Source: Sphingobacterium thalpophilum (GTDB lineage Bacteria; Bacteroidota; Bacteroidia; Sphingobacteriales; Sphingobacteriaceae). Taken from it: DNA of 64,000 nt. Location of the stretch: contig NZ_LR590484.1 in NCBI RefSeq assembly GCF_901482695.1, positions 4,898,001-4,962,000 on the forward strand, read 5' to 3'. Position numbers and translations under genes: made by a program. Within the stretch, counting starts at the first letter, position 1. The number at the start of each line of letters is the position of its first letter. The notes under the pieces were generated by a model. That model was not told where the DNA came from. It worked only from the letters and a program-made list of their open reading frames with translations, and did not search any database. Shown piece after piece: positions 9,898 through 18,986 of the stretch.

Positions 9898-10650
9898 TTA
9901 CGTTTCCAAAGTACGTAGTGCCCAGTCCTCAAAATACACCTTCCCAGCACTGTACTGTCCTGCAGGTACCAGCAAGGATGCCGGAATCAACAGATGCATA
10001 TATTTGCTCTCCTCATCAGATACCACTCTTGTGGGCTTTCCAGTTATCTCTATATATTTAGCAACAAAATCATCCATACTTCCTCTCACGGGTCCCGCAA
10101 TTTCTACAGTACCATTTTTTGGCTCTTCCAGCGCGTACCGGACAATAAAATCTGTGACGTCTTCCAGCGCAATAGGCTGATACTCGACCTTGGAAACAAA
10201 TACCTTGTCTCCGTTTCCCTGTACCGCGATGATCGCGTCCGTATGCTCATGAAACTGTGTCGAGCGGACGACTGTAAACGGTATTCCTGAATGTTTAATA
10301 TGATCTTCCTGAAGTTTCTTTGCACGCAGATAACCGATATCCTGCCCATCGTCTGTCCCGACAATGGAAAGAACGATATGATGTTTAACACCTGCTGCTG
10401 ATTCAGCTTTCACCAGATTCTTTGCTGCCGTTTCAAAAAACCTGATGGCATTTTCTTCCTCCGGAGACGAGGAGTTCGAGAGGTCGATCACGATCTCTGT
10501 CCCGTCCAGGGCGATGGAAAGACCTTCTCCAGTGATGATATCCACTCCATGCGAGGGCGAACCAATGATCACTTCATGGCCAAGATTTTTCAATTTCTTT
10601 GTGACTAGTCTTCCGGTAAGACCTGTACCACCGATTACTAAGATTTTCAT
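9898..10650 (-). CDS. NmrA-like NAD(P)-binding SDR (atypical short-chain reductase)
   Basis: 250 residues. The N-terminus has the dinucleotide-binding glycine motif GGTGLTGRLV (residues 7-16), and the body (VKHHIVLSIVGTDDG, PFTVVRSTQFHEH, QPIALEDVTDFIVRYALEEP) matches the NAD(P)H-binding, NmrA-like branch of extended SDRs, which often lack the YxxxK catalytic pair and act as redox sensors or reductases. It follows the SnoaL-like gene by about 30 bases on the same strand, so the two are probably one operon. Confidence 0.82.
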   Translation of the reverse strand: MKILVIGGTGLTGRLVTKKLKNLGHEVIIGSPSHGVDIITGEGLSIALDGTEIVIDLSNSSSPEEENAIRFFETAAKNLVKAESAAGVKHHIVLSIVGTDDGQDIGYLRAKKLQEDHIKHSGIPFTVVRSTQFHEHTDAIIAVQGNGDKVFVSKVEYQPIALEDVTDFIVRYALEEPKNGTVEIAGPVRGSMDDFVAKYIEITGKPTRVVSDEESKYMHLLIPASLLVPAGQYSAGKVYFEDWALRTLET

Positions 10651-10682
10651 ATATATATATTATTTAAGTTTCATACAATTGA

Positions 10683-11108
10683 TTACAATAAGTTACGTAC
10701 CCGCACACCAAACGGGTTTCCAAACCAGCATCTCCAGTATCCGTCAATTCCTTTCTTCGCGTAATCATTGGAAGTCCCGGATATATTTACAATATCACCG
10801 TTCTTTTTTGTCCCGATAATTTTCCAGTCCAATATCAATGCAGCCAGGTTGCCCGCAGCATAGATATTTCTAACGTTAATTCTTATTGGCAGCCCGAATC
10901 CGAAAGAATGCAGTAGCTCGGCGGCAATTTCGTTTCTTCCGCGCTTTGGTTCTCCTTTGCTATTGATAACGACTGCATCATGCTCATAGAAGCTAAGCAT
11001 GGTTTCAATATCTCGGGAGTTAAAATGATCCACAAGAGAATCAACAATTCCTTCAGGGGTGGCCGACAGTCTATAAGTTGGGCTTCCCGCGATTTCACAA
11101 CCTTCCAT
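10683..11108 (-). CDS. SnoaL/NTF2-like (DUF4440-type) protein
   Basis: 141 residues: GIVDSLVDHFNSRDIETMLSFY at the start, then HDAVVINSKGEPKRGRNEI and a C-terminal beta sheet ending WRCWFGNPFG. This is the cone-shaped NTF2-like fold with a helical N-terminus and an acidic FYEHDAVV segment. Such proteins act as small isomerases or hydrolases or simply bind ligands; no activity can be assigned. It is first in a likely two-gene unit with the NmrA-like reductase. Confidence 0.75.
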   Translation of the reverse strand: MEGCEIAGSPTYRLSATPEGIVDSLVDHFNSRDIETMLSFYEHDAVVINSKGEPKRGRNEIAAELLHSFGFGLPIRINVRNIYAAGNLAALILDWKIIGTKKNGDIVNISGTSNDYAKKGIDGYWRCWFGNPFGVRVRNLL

Positions 11109-11260
11109 ACGATCAAAAAATTACATTAAACACAATGCACTATGGCATTACTTATCATAATGCAAAATTGATCAATATATGGATGCCCCAACACTCACAA
11201 ACGACGGTAAAAGGTGGACAAAAAAGGGAATAGGCGGTAAAAGCTGAATGCAGCAGTGAC

Positions 11261-12127
11261 CTAGGGCTGATTGGGCTGCGGGCGATATGTCTTACGGTAA
11301 TCACCTGGCGATCTTCCGGCTTTTTTTGTGAACAGCCGGATGAAGTACTTTGGATCCTGATAGCCCAGTTGATAGGAAATTTCCTTGACAGTCATTTCCG
11401 AGTAATAGAGCAAGCGCTGTGCTTCATTCAATAGCTCCTTTTGGATGAGCTGGGACACAGAATGGCCTGTCACCCTTTTTACTACATCATTAAGGTGTGC
11501 CACAGAGATGTTTAACTTTTCTGCATACTCCGAGGGGCGCTTTAATGTGCGAAAATCCGCCTTTACAAGATTTCTGAATTTTTTTGCGATGCTGATGGCC
11601 CGCGTCCCTGCTTTGCTGGAGTCGTCCAACATGCTACTCTCAAAGGATAGGGCCGCCTGGGCAATAAAGGCTGAAAGAAGAGGCTGTTCTACTTCCATCC
11701 GGGAGCCTCCATTCAGGCCTTTCAATTTTATCATTGAATCAAGAGTTGATTTAAACCACCCGTATTCAATGCCGGATAGGGGGACTATCCACGTGTCTGC
11801 TAAAGAACTTTCAAGCGCTGTCTTTGCGGATTCGGTAAGATGGCGGCCTTCAAATGAAATGTAATAGCCTGCTGCACCTACGACCTTGATAATCTGATGA
11901 ACCTGGTTGGGTGGACAAACAAAAAGAGTTCCCGCAGGCATCGTTAAGCGCTCAAAATCGAAGATAACTTCCAGCGTTCCAGATCCAACCAGCATGCACG
12001 TATAGTGGTCATGCCTGTGCGGATTTAGAGCTTTTATAATGCCCGGTGTGGATCCGTCCCAAACTCCAACAACAATATTACTGCTGTAGTCCATACTGTT
12101 CAATAAAATAGCACCATGTTTCGACAT
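11261..12127 (-). CDS. AraC-family regulator with cupin sensor domain
   Basis: 288 residues. The N-terminal half is an AraC-type cupin (HRHDHYTCMLVGSGTLEVIFDFERLTMPAGTLFVCPPNQVHQI), the C-terminal half (about 185-285) a double HTH (NISVAHLNDVVKRVTGHSVSQLI and EISYQLGYQDPKYFIRLFTKKAGRSPGDYR). The position upstream of the SnoaL/NmrA pair on the same strand suggests it may regulate that pair or itself. The ligand is unknown. Confidence 0.85.
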   Translation of the reverse strand: MSKHGAILLNSMDYSSNIVVGVWDGSTPGIIKALNPHRHDHYTCMLVGSGTLEVIFDFERLTMPAGTLFVCPPNQVHQIIKVVGAAGYYISFEGRHLTESAKTALESSLADTWIVPLSGIEYGWFKSTLDSMIKLKGLNGGSRMEVEQPLLSAFIAQAALSFESSMLDDSSKAGTRAISIAKKFRNLVKADFRTLKRPSEYAEKLNISVAHLNDVVKRVTGHSVSQLIQKELLNEAQRLLYYSEMTVKEISYQLGYQDPKYFIRLFTKKAGRSPGDYRKTYRPQPNQP

Positions 12128-12174
12128 ATCAAGTACTTTGATCTCCTAAGTTAGTGTTTTTTTGTCGATTAACC

Positions 12175-12984
12175 TTATCTACCAGCAGTCGGTGCCTTTC
12201 CAAATTTCTTTTTAAAGGCGTTAGAAAAATGGGAGAGGGTTTCAAACCCAAGATCCAGATAGATAGATGAGGGCTTTTTGTTCTTACGTTCAATTAGATG
12301 CCGCGCCTCGTCCAACCTTTTGTGCTGCAGCCACTTCCGTGGGGGCATGCCAAAGGTCTTCTGAAAATCTCTTTTGAAGCTGGAGAGGCTTCTCCCTGTG
12401 AGCTGAGCGAACTTTTCAACAGGAACATTGAAATGATAATTACTGAGCATAAATCTTTCCAGGTCTATCTTATAAGGTTCAGAGAAATCAAACAAAAAGT
12501 TGCGGAGCGCCGGAACAGCAAGCAACATCAATTTGATTCCCTCTTTCACCTTCAAAAGTCCCATTTCATCAGTCATTTCAGCACCAGAGCTGCGGGCGTA
12601 GGGAAGGATGGATTGAAAGTACCCTTTCAAAAAATCATTATTCGGAAGACATAGATTGAGGAGCCCCGTATATTTACCCTGAGCCTCCAGTTTTTCTTCA
12701 AGAGCGATTTTGCGCATCAGGTCCTCCTGAAGCGATATGACCACCGTTTCATAATAGCCACCATTTTCTGGTGTTTTGGTGAGTGTCCCTAGCTGATTTT
12801 TGTGGACAAGCAGTACTTCTCCGGCACTAATGACGATATTCTGCTCCGAAGTCTCCAGCGTCATCTGACCCGAAACCTGCATGACCAACGTGTGGTGGTT
12901 CCAGACACAGGCCTTTTCTTTCCGCTGCGAAGAGAGGTACGAATAAAATATAATGCCGGGAAGGATTTCTGCTGGGCTTTCCAT
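12175..12984 (-). CDS. AraC-family regulator (paralogue of the one at 18987-19817)
   Basis: 269 residues: a degenerate cupin N-terminal domain (HHTLVMQVSGQMTLETSEQNIVISAGEVLLVHKN) and a C-terminal AraC DNA-binding domain (about 165-265, FAQLTGRSLSSFKRDFQKTFG and YLDLGFETLSHFSNAFKKKFGKAP). The C-terminal domain is nearly line-for-line the same as that of the regulator at 18987-19817, so the two are recent paralogues that may recognise similar sites. Its start codon touches the stop codon of the aldo/keto reductase gene upstream of it on the same strand, so they are probably co-transcribed. Confidence 0.85.
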   Translation of the reverse strand: MESPAEILPGIIFYSYLSSQRKEKACVWNHHTLVMQVSGQMTLETSEQNIVISAGEVLLVHKNQLGTLTKTPENGGYYETVVISLQEDLMRKIALEEKLEAQGKYTGLLNLCLPNNDFLKGYFQSILPYARSSGAEMTDEMGLLKVKEGIKLMLLAVPALRNFLFDFSEPYKIDLERFMLSNYHFNVPVEKFAQLTGRSLSSFKRDFQKTFGMPPRKWLQHKRLDEARHLIERKNKKPSSIYLDLGFETLSHFSNAFKKKFGKAPTAGR

Positions 12985-13956
12985 TTATCGTTCTAGATAG
13001 GTGCTGCCTTTGATGGCCCCTGCTGCAAAGGTACTGTTTAAAATGTTCATTTCCTCCGTTGTAAAGACAATATCCATAGCCGCTATGTTTTCAGGCAGTC
13101 TTGATCTTCGGCTCATGCTGACCAATGGCATGAAGTTCTCGCCCTGTTCCTTGACCCAGGCTATTGCCAGCTGTGTAGGTGTGGCACCTTTGCTGCGAGC
13201 CATCTCCTTCAGAACGTCGACTTTTTTGAGATTATGTATGAGATTATCGCCCTGAAAACGGGAGAAGTGATTTCGGTAATCCTCCAGCGGGAAAGGTAAT
13301 TGCAGGTCACCCGTTAAGAGGCCTTCAGCCGTATTGGCAAAAGCTACTACAGCAATTCCCAATTCTTTAGCAGCGGGCAGCAGCTCACGTTCGATCTGAC
13401 GGTCTGCCAAAGAATAGCCGATCTCCAATGCACTGATCGGATAAACACTGTTGGCTTCCCGAAGCTGCTCGGGAGTTATCTCCGACACGCCGATATGGCG
13501 GACTTTGCCTTCCTCAACAAGTCCGGCGATTGTTCCGATGATATCTTCAGTCGGAACGCTGCCATCCATTCTGCACGGCTGGTAAAGATCAATCGTATCA
13601 ATTCCCAGCCGTGTCAGCGAGTAATTCACAAAGTTTTTGATTGATGCAGGCCGCAGATCCAGACCGATCCATTGACCGTTGTGGAACATAGCGCCAAATT
13701 TGACACTGATAAAAGCATCATCCCGTCTTCCCTTAATCGCTTTTCCAATGAGCATTTCGTTGTGACCTGCACCATAAAAGTCTCCCGTATTCAGGAAGTT
13801 GATTCCGTTATCCAAGGCTTGATGAATAGTAGCTATACTTTCCGTTTCATCCGCTGTCGGGCCACCCCATACTGATGACATCCGCATGCATCCCAGACCA
13901 AGTTTTGAAACCATAGGTCCGTTATGACCTAATTGAATTTTCGTAATTTCTGACAT
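12985..13956 (-). CDS. Aldo/keto reductase
   Basis: 323 residues from the ATG at 13956, chosen because MSEITKIQLGHNGPMVSKLGLGCMRMS is the usual family N-terminus; an upstream in-frame extension to 14097 has no recognisable content. TIM-barrel features: LNTGDFYGAGHNEMLIG holds the catalytic Asp and Tyr, SVKFG the Lys, IDLYQPCRMD the fourth position. C-terminal LAIAWVKEQGENFMPLVSMSR is the NADP-binding region. It reduces carbonyl compounds with NADPH; the substrate is unknown. It is directly followed by the AraC gene at 12175-12984. Confidence 0.88.
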   Translation of the reverse strand: MSEITKIQLGHNGPMVSKLGLGCMRMSSVWGGPTADETESIATIHQALDNGINFLNTGDFYGAGHNEMLIGKAIKGRRDDAFISVKFGAMFHNGQWIGLDLRPASIKNFVNYSLTRLGIDTIDLYQPCRMDGSVPTEDIIGTIAGLVEEGKVRHIGVSEITPEQLREANSVYPISALEIGYSLADRQIERELLPAAKELGIAVVAFANTAEGLLTGDLQLPFPLEDYRNHFSRFQGDNLIHNLKKVDVLKEMARSKGATPTQLAIAWVKEQGENFMPLVSMSRRSRLPENIAAMDIVFTTEEMNILNSTFAAGAIKGSTYLER

Positions 13957-14169
13957 GTGATCGATTTTAATGTTACAGAACAAAGATCTCAATTTATAAA
14001 CTTCCCAGCTTTCTCCTATGGTCCAATTTACTTGTCTGTACGGTCCAGTGACACCGAGCCGATGAAGTCGTCGTCTAGACCGTGCATGTAACAGCACTTT
14101 GGATGATCTTTTAAGAAGCGCGGTTTGAAATGGCTTTTGTAAATTTGATAAAAATCTATTTTATCCGAT

Positions 14170-14682
14170 ATGGCTGTACCCGTTAATAAAGAAGAATTAA
14201 AAAAAGCTATTGAAACGAATTATGATAAGCTGAAAAATGAATTATCGACCATTCCTGATGAATTAACGACCGTCACAGATCTAGAAGGACACGCAAAAGG
14301 TACCACAATGAGTATTAATAATCTTGTTTCTTATCTGATTGGATGGGGAGAATTGGTACTGAAGTGGAATTGGAAAAAAGACAATAATGAGCTGGTAGAT
14401 TTTCCAGAAACTGGATATAAATGGAATGAGCTCGGCAAGCTCGCACAGAAATTCTATAAAGATTATGAGCACCTTGACTTTCGTACATTATGTGATAAAC
14501 TAGATGAGACAGTTTCTCAGGTTCTTAATCTAATTGAGCAAAAATCCAATGCTGAACTGTATCAGATCTCCTGGTATGAGAAATGGACTTTAGGAAGAAT
14601 GATCCAGTTTAATACCTCTTCGCCTTATACTAATTCAAGAAGGAGGATTCGTCAGTGGAAAAAACAACATAACATTACATAG
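14170..14682 (+). CDS. ClbS/DfsB-family four-helix bundle protein
   Basis: 170 residues. Sequence features of the DUF1706/ClbS family are present throughout: MAVPVNKEELKKAIETNYDK at the start, then SINNLVSYLIGWGELVLKW, and the C-terminal WYEKWTLGRMIQFNTSSPY. ClbS protects colibactin producers by hydrolysing the cyclopropane warhead, and DfsB is a damage-responsive relative; most homologues have no known substrate. Stand-alone gene between divergently placed reductase and AraC genes. Intact. Confidence 0.82.
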   Translation: MAVPVNKEELKKAIETNYDKLKNELSTIPDELTTVTDLEGHAKGTTMSINNLVSYLIGWGELVLKWNWKKDNNELVDFPETGYKWNELGKLAQKFYKDYEHLDFRTLCDKLDETVSQVLNLIEQKSNAELYQISWYEKWTLGRMIQFNTSSPYTNSRRRIRQWKKQHNIT

Positions 14683-14713
14683 GGTTCGCTGAAACAACGT
14701 CAGATAGGAAACA

Positions 14714-15592
14714 TCAGTTACGTATACCGATGCGATAAGCTTTGAGGCTCAATCCTTTGTGTCTTTTGAAAAACTTATTGATGTGACTCTCATCTGCGAA
14801 ACCAAATTCAGCTGCGATCTCATGCACCCTTCGGTCGCTGAACCGCAAACGGTGTTCAATCTGTCGAATGCGGTAGGAAGAAATATATTGCTGTATGGAT
14901 TCATTGCACTGCTTGCGAAAATAGTTACCAAGATAAGTTGGCGATAGGTTAAACTGTTGGGCGATTATTCCAATTTTCAGTCGGTCCGGGAAACGGATGT
15001 GCTCCTGTATGTAATTCAGGATATTTAATATACGCACATCAGCATGAGCTGAAAGATTTTCAGGTTTTGTAACCGATATATTTCTCGCCGCAACAACAAT
15101 AATTGCGTTGACAAGATGCCTTAACAGATCTTCTTGATAAACATTGTGCTGGCCAACGGCACGTTGGATAACAGCAATTAAAGAAGCAACCGCCTGCCTA
15201 TCATCTGCATTAACCAAAATAGATCCGGAAAGGTGGGATGCATAGTATAATAAACATTCGATATGGTCTATGCTCCGCCAGCTGTAAGTCTTGACATAAT
15301 TTGGGGCAAATCGGATGATCATAAATTCACAAATACCATCGAGATCAAATGCGTGACAATCCTTAGGTGTGATCAGAAATAAATCTCCGGCAGCGAAAGC
15401 CACATGGTTACCATTAATCACGTGGTATCCCTCGCCCGATATAACATAAACAAATTCAAAGAAATTAAACTGGCGGTCGCGTAAAGGACAGCAGTCAACT
15501 TTCTCATAATATACCTCCAACGATTCATACAAATTCTCTCTGGCCATAGGTGCAAAGATACCCAAATACACTTTAAATGTACCTGTTTTCAT
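14714..15592 (-). CDS. AraC-family regulator with cupin domain, divergent from the oxidoreductase gene
   Basis: 292 residues. N-terminal cupin (FFEFVYVISGEGYHVINGNHVAFAAGDLFLITPKDCHAF) and C-terminal AraC HTH pair (IAQQFNLSPTYLGNYFRKQCNESIQQYI; IAAEFGFADESHINKFFKRHKGLSLKAYR). The start lies 42 bases from that of the divergently transcribed quinone oxidoreductase gene at 15635, so the shared intergenic DNA very probably holds its operator and this reductase is its likely target. Confidence 0.86.
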   Translation of the reverse strand: MKTGTFKVYLGIFAPMARENLYESLEVYYEKVDCCPLRDRQFNFFEFVYVISGEGYHVINGNHVAFAAGDLFLITPKDCHAFDLDGICEFMIIRFAPNYVKTYSWRSIDHIECLLYYASHLSGSILVNADDRQAVASLIAVIQRAVGQHNVYQEDLLRHLVNAIIVVAARNISVTKPENLSAHADVRILNILNYIQEHIRFPDRLKIGIIAQQFNLSPTYLGNYFRKQCNESIQQYISSYRIRQIEHRLRFSDRRVHEIAAEFGFADESHINKFFKRHKGLSLKAYRIGIRN

Positions 15593-15634
15593 AGCATTTA
15601 TCGGTCTATTTTTGTATCAAACAAATAATTACAC

Positions 15635-16582
15635 ATGAAAGCAATTGTCTTGAAAACATTTGGCGGCATCGAAAATCTATCCTATGAAGATATTGAAAAG
15701 CCTAAAATTGAAGCCGATGAGGTATTGATTAAAGTAAAAGCGCTAAGCATTAATCCTGTTGACGTCAAAGTGCGTGGTAGACAGGCTCCATTGGCAGAAG
15801 ATCTCGTAAGCTACCAGTCCCTGATCCTGGGTTGGGATATATCAGGAGAGATTATTGAGAAAGGGGAGGCCGTAAGCCACCTAGCCATTGGAGATGAGGT
15901 ATTTGGGATGGTCAATTTCCCCGGTCACGGCAGAGCCTACGCGGAGTATGTCGCAGCACGAGCAGATCAGCTTGCCCTAAAACCTCGTAATATAAGCCAT
16001 ACGGAAGCTGCTGCAAGCACACTCGCAGCTTTGACCGCATGGCAGGCATTCGATAGTTATGGTAAACTGAGACCGACTGATCGCGTCCTAATTCATGCAG
16101 CATCAGGCGGAGTGGGGCATTTTGCCGTACAGATCGCAAAATATATCGGAGCGCATGTTATTGCAACTGCATCAGCAGCTAACAAAGATTTTGTTTTAGG
16201 TTTGGGGGCAGACGAATATATGGATTATACAAGCACAGCCTTTGAGGAGGTGTTGGAGCCCGTTGACTTTGTTCTTGAAGCCATTGGTGGTAGTAATTTT
16301 CAAAAATCCGTGCATGTGCTGAAGCCATTTGGGACAATAGTAACCTTACCTTCGGGGCATGTTAAGGCCGATGAATGGAAAGCTCAGGAGAAGAAACTTC
16401 ATGCCTGTTATTTTATGTCGGTGTACTCCAGTGGGGATGATATGCGTTCCATTGCATCGCTACTGGAGAGCGGAGTGCTGAAACCGCACATTTCCCATAT
16501 TTTCAGTTTTGACGAAGTGGGTAAGGCACATATGCAGATTGAAACGGGCCATACAGTTGGTAAAGTTGTCGTCAAGTTATGA
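15635..16582 (+). CDS. NADP-dependent quinone-oxidoreductase-like MDR protein
   Basis: 315 residues of the medium-chain dehydrogenase/reductase family without zinc ligands: MKAIVLKTFGGIENLSYEDIEKP start, INPVDVKVRG, the GroES-like half, then the Rossmann motif AASGGVGHFAVQIAKYIGAHVIATAS (about residues 150-180) and LGADEYMDY. The expected reaction is NADPH-dependent reduction of a quinone or enone. Divergent from its probable AraC regulator. A hairpin follows the gene. Confidence 0.87.
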   Translation: MKAIVLKTFGGIENLSYEDIEKPKIEADEVLIKVKALSINPVDVKVRGRQAPLAEDLVSYQSLILGWDISGEIIEKGEAVSHLAIGDEVFGMVNFPGHGRAYAEYVAARADQLALKPRNISHTEAAASTLAALTAWQAFDSYGKLRPTDRVLIHAASGGVGHFAVQIAKYIGAHVIATASAANKDFVLGLGADEYMDYTSTAFEEVLEPVDFVLEAIGGSNFQKSVHVLKPFGTIVTLPSGHVKADEWKAQEKKLHACYFMSVYSSGDDMRSIASLLESGVLKPHISHIFSFDEVGKAHMQIETGHTVGKVVVKL

Positions 16583-16633
16583 GCAAAATACATGCAGAAA
16601 TAAAATTTGAATATAACTGAATATCAAGACGTA

Positions 16634-16685
16634 TAAACTAGTTTAAACGCAAAAAGCTGAGGTTTACACTTCAGCTTAAACTAAT
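16634..16685. terminator. Bidirectional hairpin between convergent genes
   Basis: AAGCTGA (16654-16660) pairs with TCAGCTT (16671-16677), and the flanking TAGTTTAA and TTAAACTA segments extend the inverted repeat on both sides. It sits midway between the ends of two convergent genes, where a shared terminator is expected. There is no long T-run, so efficiency is uncertain. Confidence 0.5.
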
Positions 16686-16700
16686 TAGAACTTTGCTATG

Positions 16701-17018
16701 CTAAGTCGTTATTTTCAGGTAATTAATTTGGCCGTTAGACAATCTGAAATGATATTTCAAAACAAGGGGACTACCGGGAAATAAACCTGAAATCTCTGCT
16801 GATAAGATGTTTTCGCTTTCATTAAAATCCAATGGTTTCATAGTCGCCCTGTACTCTCTGTTGGCTATGTTAATCCAGTTTTCAATTTCAATTTTTCCAT
16901 TGTGGGTTTTTCCCTCATCAAATACTTCCGCATCTTCAGTAAAACAATTTGCGTAAGCTGCACTGTCAAATTCATTTTGTGCCTTCACTAGGTCAGAGAT
17001 AATGTTTGGTAAATTCAT
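16701..17018 (-). CDS. SnoaL-like/NTF2-family small protein
   Basis: 105 residues: LPNIISDLVKAQNEFDSAAYANCFTEDAEVFDEGKTHNGKIEIENWI is the classical SnoaL-like start, followed by beta strands (IKYHFRLSNGQINYLKI-like end). Typical size for the family. It lies 24 bases downstream of the SDR gene at 17043 on the same strand, so the two are probably one transcript. Confidence 0.75.
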   Translation of the reverse strand: MNLPNIISDLVKAQNEFDSAAYANCFTEDAEVFDEGKTHNGKIEIENWINIANREYRATMKPLDFNESENILSAEISGLFPGSPLVLKYHFRLSNGQINYLKITT

Positions 17019-17042
17019 ATTTTCTATTATTCTAGATGATTG

Positions 17043-17834
17043 TTAAATAGTCGGTACTGTTCCGCCGTCAATTACATATTCTGTTCCTGTTAGATAACTG
17101 GCTCTTGGCGAAACAAGGAAGCCGACGAGTTCAGCTACTTCTGCAGGTTCAGCAGGTCTACCGAAAGGAATACCTCCCAACGCATCCATTACGTCTTGTT
17201 GCGCTTCTTCTATGGTACTGTTGGACTTTCTTGCAATTTCGCCCAGCCAGGCCTCCGATGCGGTGGTATTGATCCAGCCGGGAGAAACCGTCAGCACACG
17301 AACGCCTTTAGGAGTAACCTCGTTCGATAAGCTTTTGCTATAGTTTCTCAATCCTGCTTTAGCCGCTGCGTAAGGTAAAGTTGAATCGTATAGAGGTAGT
17401 TTGCCCTGAATAGATGCAATGTGGATGATCACTCCGTTTTTGCGTTCTATCATCTGCGGTAGAAAACCCCTGTCCAGACGGATCGGAGCCAAAAGGTTAG
17501 CCTGCAATGTCGATTCCCAATCCTCATCGCTGAGTGCAGCGAACCCGCCAGCAGGCGTAGATGATCCACCGAGGTTGTTTATCAGGATATCTAGTCTGCC
17601 ATAGCTCGAAAGCACTTCGCTCACTACTTTTTGAGCCCCCTCTGCTGTACTCAGATCGGAAGCAATGAAATGCAGCTTGCTGTTTTCTAGTTCAGGTGAA
17701 TTTCTGGCGGTAATCACCACTGTTGCACCAGCCTGTAGCAGCCTTTCCGCAATAGCCCTTCCAGTACCTTTAGTACCACCTGTTACCAAGGCAATCTTGT
17801 CTGATAACTCATTGTTGAAATTAAATTGTTCCAT
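17043..17834 (-). CDS. Classical SDR-family oxidoreductase
   Basis: 263 residues from ATG at 17834 (an upstream in-frame ATG at 17858 is possible but adds only MSYKQFIK). Cofactor motif VTGGTKGTGRAI, NNLGG, catalytic Ser in HIASIQGK and YAAAKAG with the Tyr and Lys pair; the C-terminus ends YLTGTEYVIDGGT as in complete family members. It oxidises or reduces an unknown alcohol/ketone with NAD(P). Its promoter region faces the divergent HxlR gene at 17963, whose product is the likely regulator. Confidence 0.88.
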   Translation of the reverse strand: MEQFNFNNELSDKIALVTGGTKGTGRAIAERLLQAGATVVITARNSPELENSKLHFIASDLSTAEGAQKVVSEVLSSYGRLDILINNLGGSSTPAGGFAALSDEDWESTLQANLLAPIRLDRGFLPQMIERKNGVIIHIASIQGKLPLYDSTLPYAAAKAGLRNYSKSLSNEVTPKGVRVLTVSPGWINTTASEAWLGEIARKSNSTIEEAQQDVMDALGGIPFGRPAEPAEVAELVGFLVSPRASYLTGTEYVIDGGTVPTI

Positions 17835-17962
17835 TTTTATGAATTGTTTATAGGACAAAATTGGGCTATAAAAACAGCCTGTACAAGTACGGAGTTACGA
17901 TTCAAATAGGGATAAATTCTTCCCCTATTGTACAAATCGGAACATACCTTTAATTTTGAAAT

Positions 17963-18322
17963 ATGTATGAGAGAAAAATAATTCCGAACCTGAACTGCGG
18001 TCTTGACCTGATAGGTGAAGTGCTTTATGGCAAATGGAAAATACGGCTGCTCTGGTTTATTGAACAAGGGCACAAAAGACCCAGTGAATTGCAGCGTAAA
18101 ATACCGGATGCCTCTCGACGGGTACTGAACATCCAGCTGAAAGAACTGGAGGATCACGAGCTTGTCATCAAGAAAATATATCCTGTCGTACCACCAAAAG
18201 TAGAATATTCGCTCACAGATTTTGGGAAGAGTTTGATTCCGGTGATTTCCGCATTGGGACACTGGGGTGATCAACACGAAGAACGACTGAGAAGAGTAAT
18301 TTTAAAACGAATTCCAGGATAA
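17963..18322 (+). CDS. HxlR-family transcriptional regulator
   Basis: 119 residues with the full HxlR winged helix: IGEVLYGKWKIRLLWFIEQGHKRPSELQRKIPDASRRVLNIQLKELEDHELVIKK and a YSLTDFGKSLIPVISALGHWG tail. HxlR proteins respond to electrophiles or quinones and often control adjacent reductases; the divergent SDR gene at 17043-17834 is the obvious candidate. Its last 21 bases overlap the end of a truncated SDR gene on the other strand. Confidence 0.86.
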   Translation: MYERKIIPNLNCGLDLIGEVLYGKWKIRLLWFIEQGHKRPSELQRKIPDASRRVLNIQLKELEDHELVIKKIYPVVPPKVEYSLTDFGKSLIPVISALGHWGDQHEERLRRVILKRIPG

Positions 18323-18970
18323 GTGGAAGGAAATCTCGTCCATGTCCGTTCCCCAGCCAAATTTAGGAGCTGCTTGCTCGAGCCATTGTTCCACCATGGG
18401 ATTGATGATGGCTCCGGGTGATACGATATTAGAGGTGATACCCGTATCTTTAAGCTGCCTCGCCAGCGAAGCGGACATATTATGCCGCGCGGCAAGAGTA
18501 GCATTATAATGTGGCTGTTCCTTTATGGGCTGTATGGCCAGACCACCACCGATGTGTATCACTCTGCCCCAGCCGAGCTCCTTCATCTGTGGAACGATGC
18601 GTTGTATCATACGTACATAAGAAACCACGTTGGTATTGTACAGCTCAAGCCAGTCCTGCGTACTTGCTTCACCCCACGCTTTGTGCGAAGTAACTCCGGC
18701 ATTATTGACCAGTATATCCACCGGTCCGCATGAGAGTGCTGCTGCAGCTACGGCATCGGCGCCTTCATCTGTCATAAGGTCTCCGATAGCTACTGCTACT
18801 GATCCACCGGAAGCGTCAATCTCCGCAGCTACAGCTTCGGCACGTTCAACGTTACGCCCATGTATAATTACCATGGCACCTTCAGTCGCGAGCATTTTGG
18901 CAATAGCTTCGCCCAATCCGGAACTAGCTCCGGTTACCAGGGCACGTTTACCCTTTAATTGTATGTCCAT
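18302..18970 (-). pseudogene. SDR gene truncated at its 3' end
   Basis: The start at 18970 gives MDIQLKGKRALVTGASSGLGEAI and the protein is normal through NNAGV and SPGAIINPMVEQWLEQAAPKFGWGTDMDEI. It then ends in SFHLSWNSF, encoded by the tail of the convergent hxlR gene. About 40 residues expected at the C-terminus (the GRxGxPEEVA ... TGxxxxxDGG segment) are missing, so a deletion joined this gene to the hxlR end near 18330. The usual catalytic YxxxK is also YNATL here, although some relatives share that. Likely inactive. It lies just downstream of the AraC gene at 18987. Confidence 0.7.
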
Positions 18971-18986
18971 TTTAAATGATTTTTTG

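Noticed and set aside
13957..14097. Upstream extension of the aldo/keto reductase frame
   Set aside because: The 47 extra residues are not family sequence; the ATG at 13956 gives the normal N-terminus.
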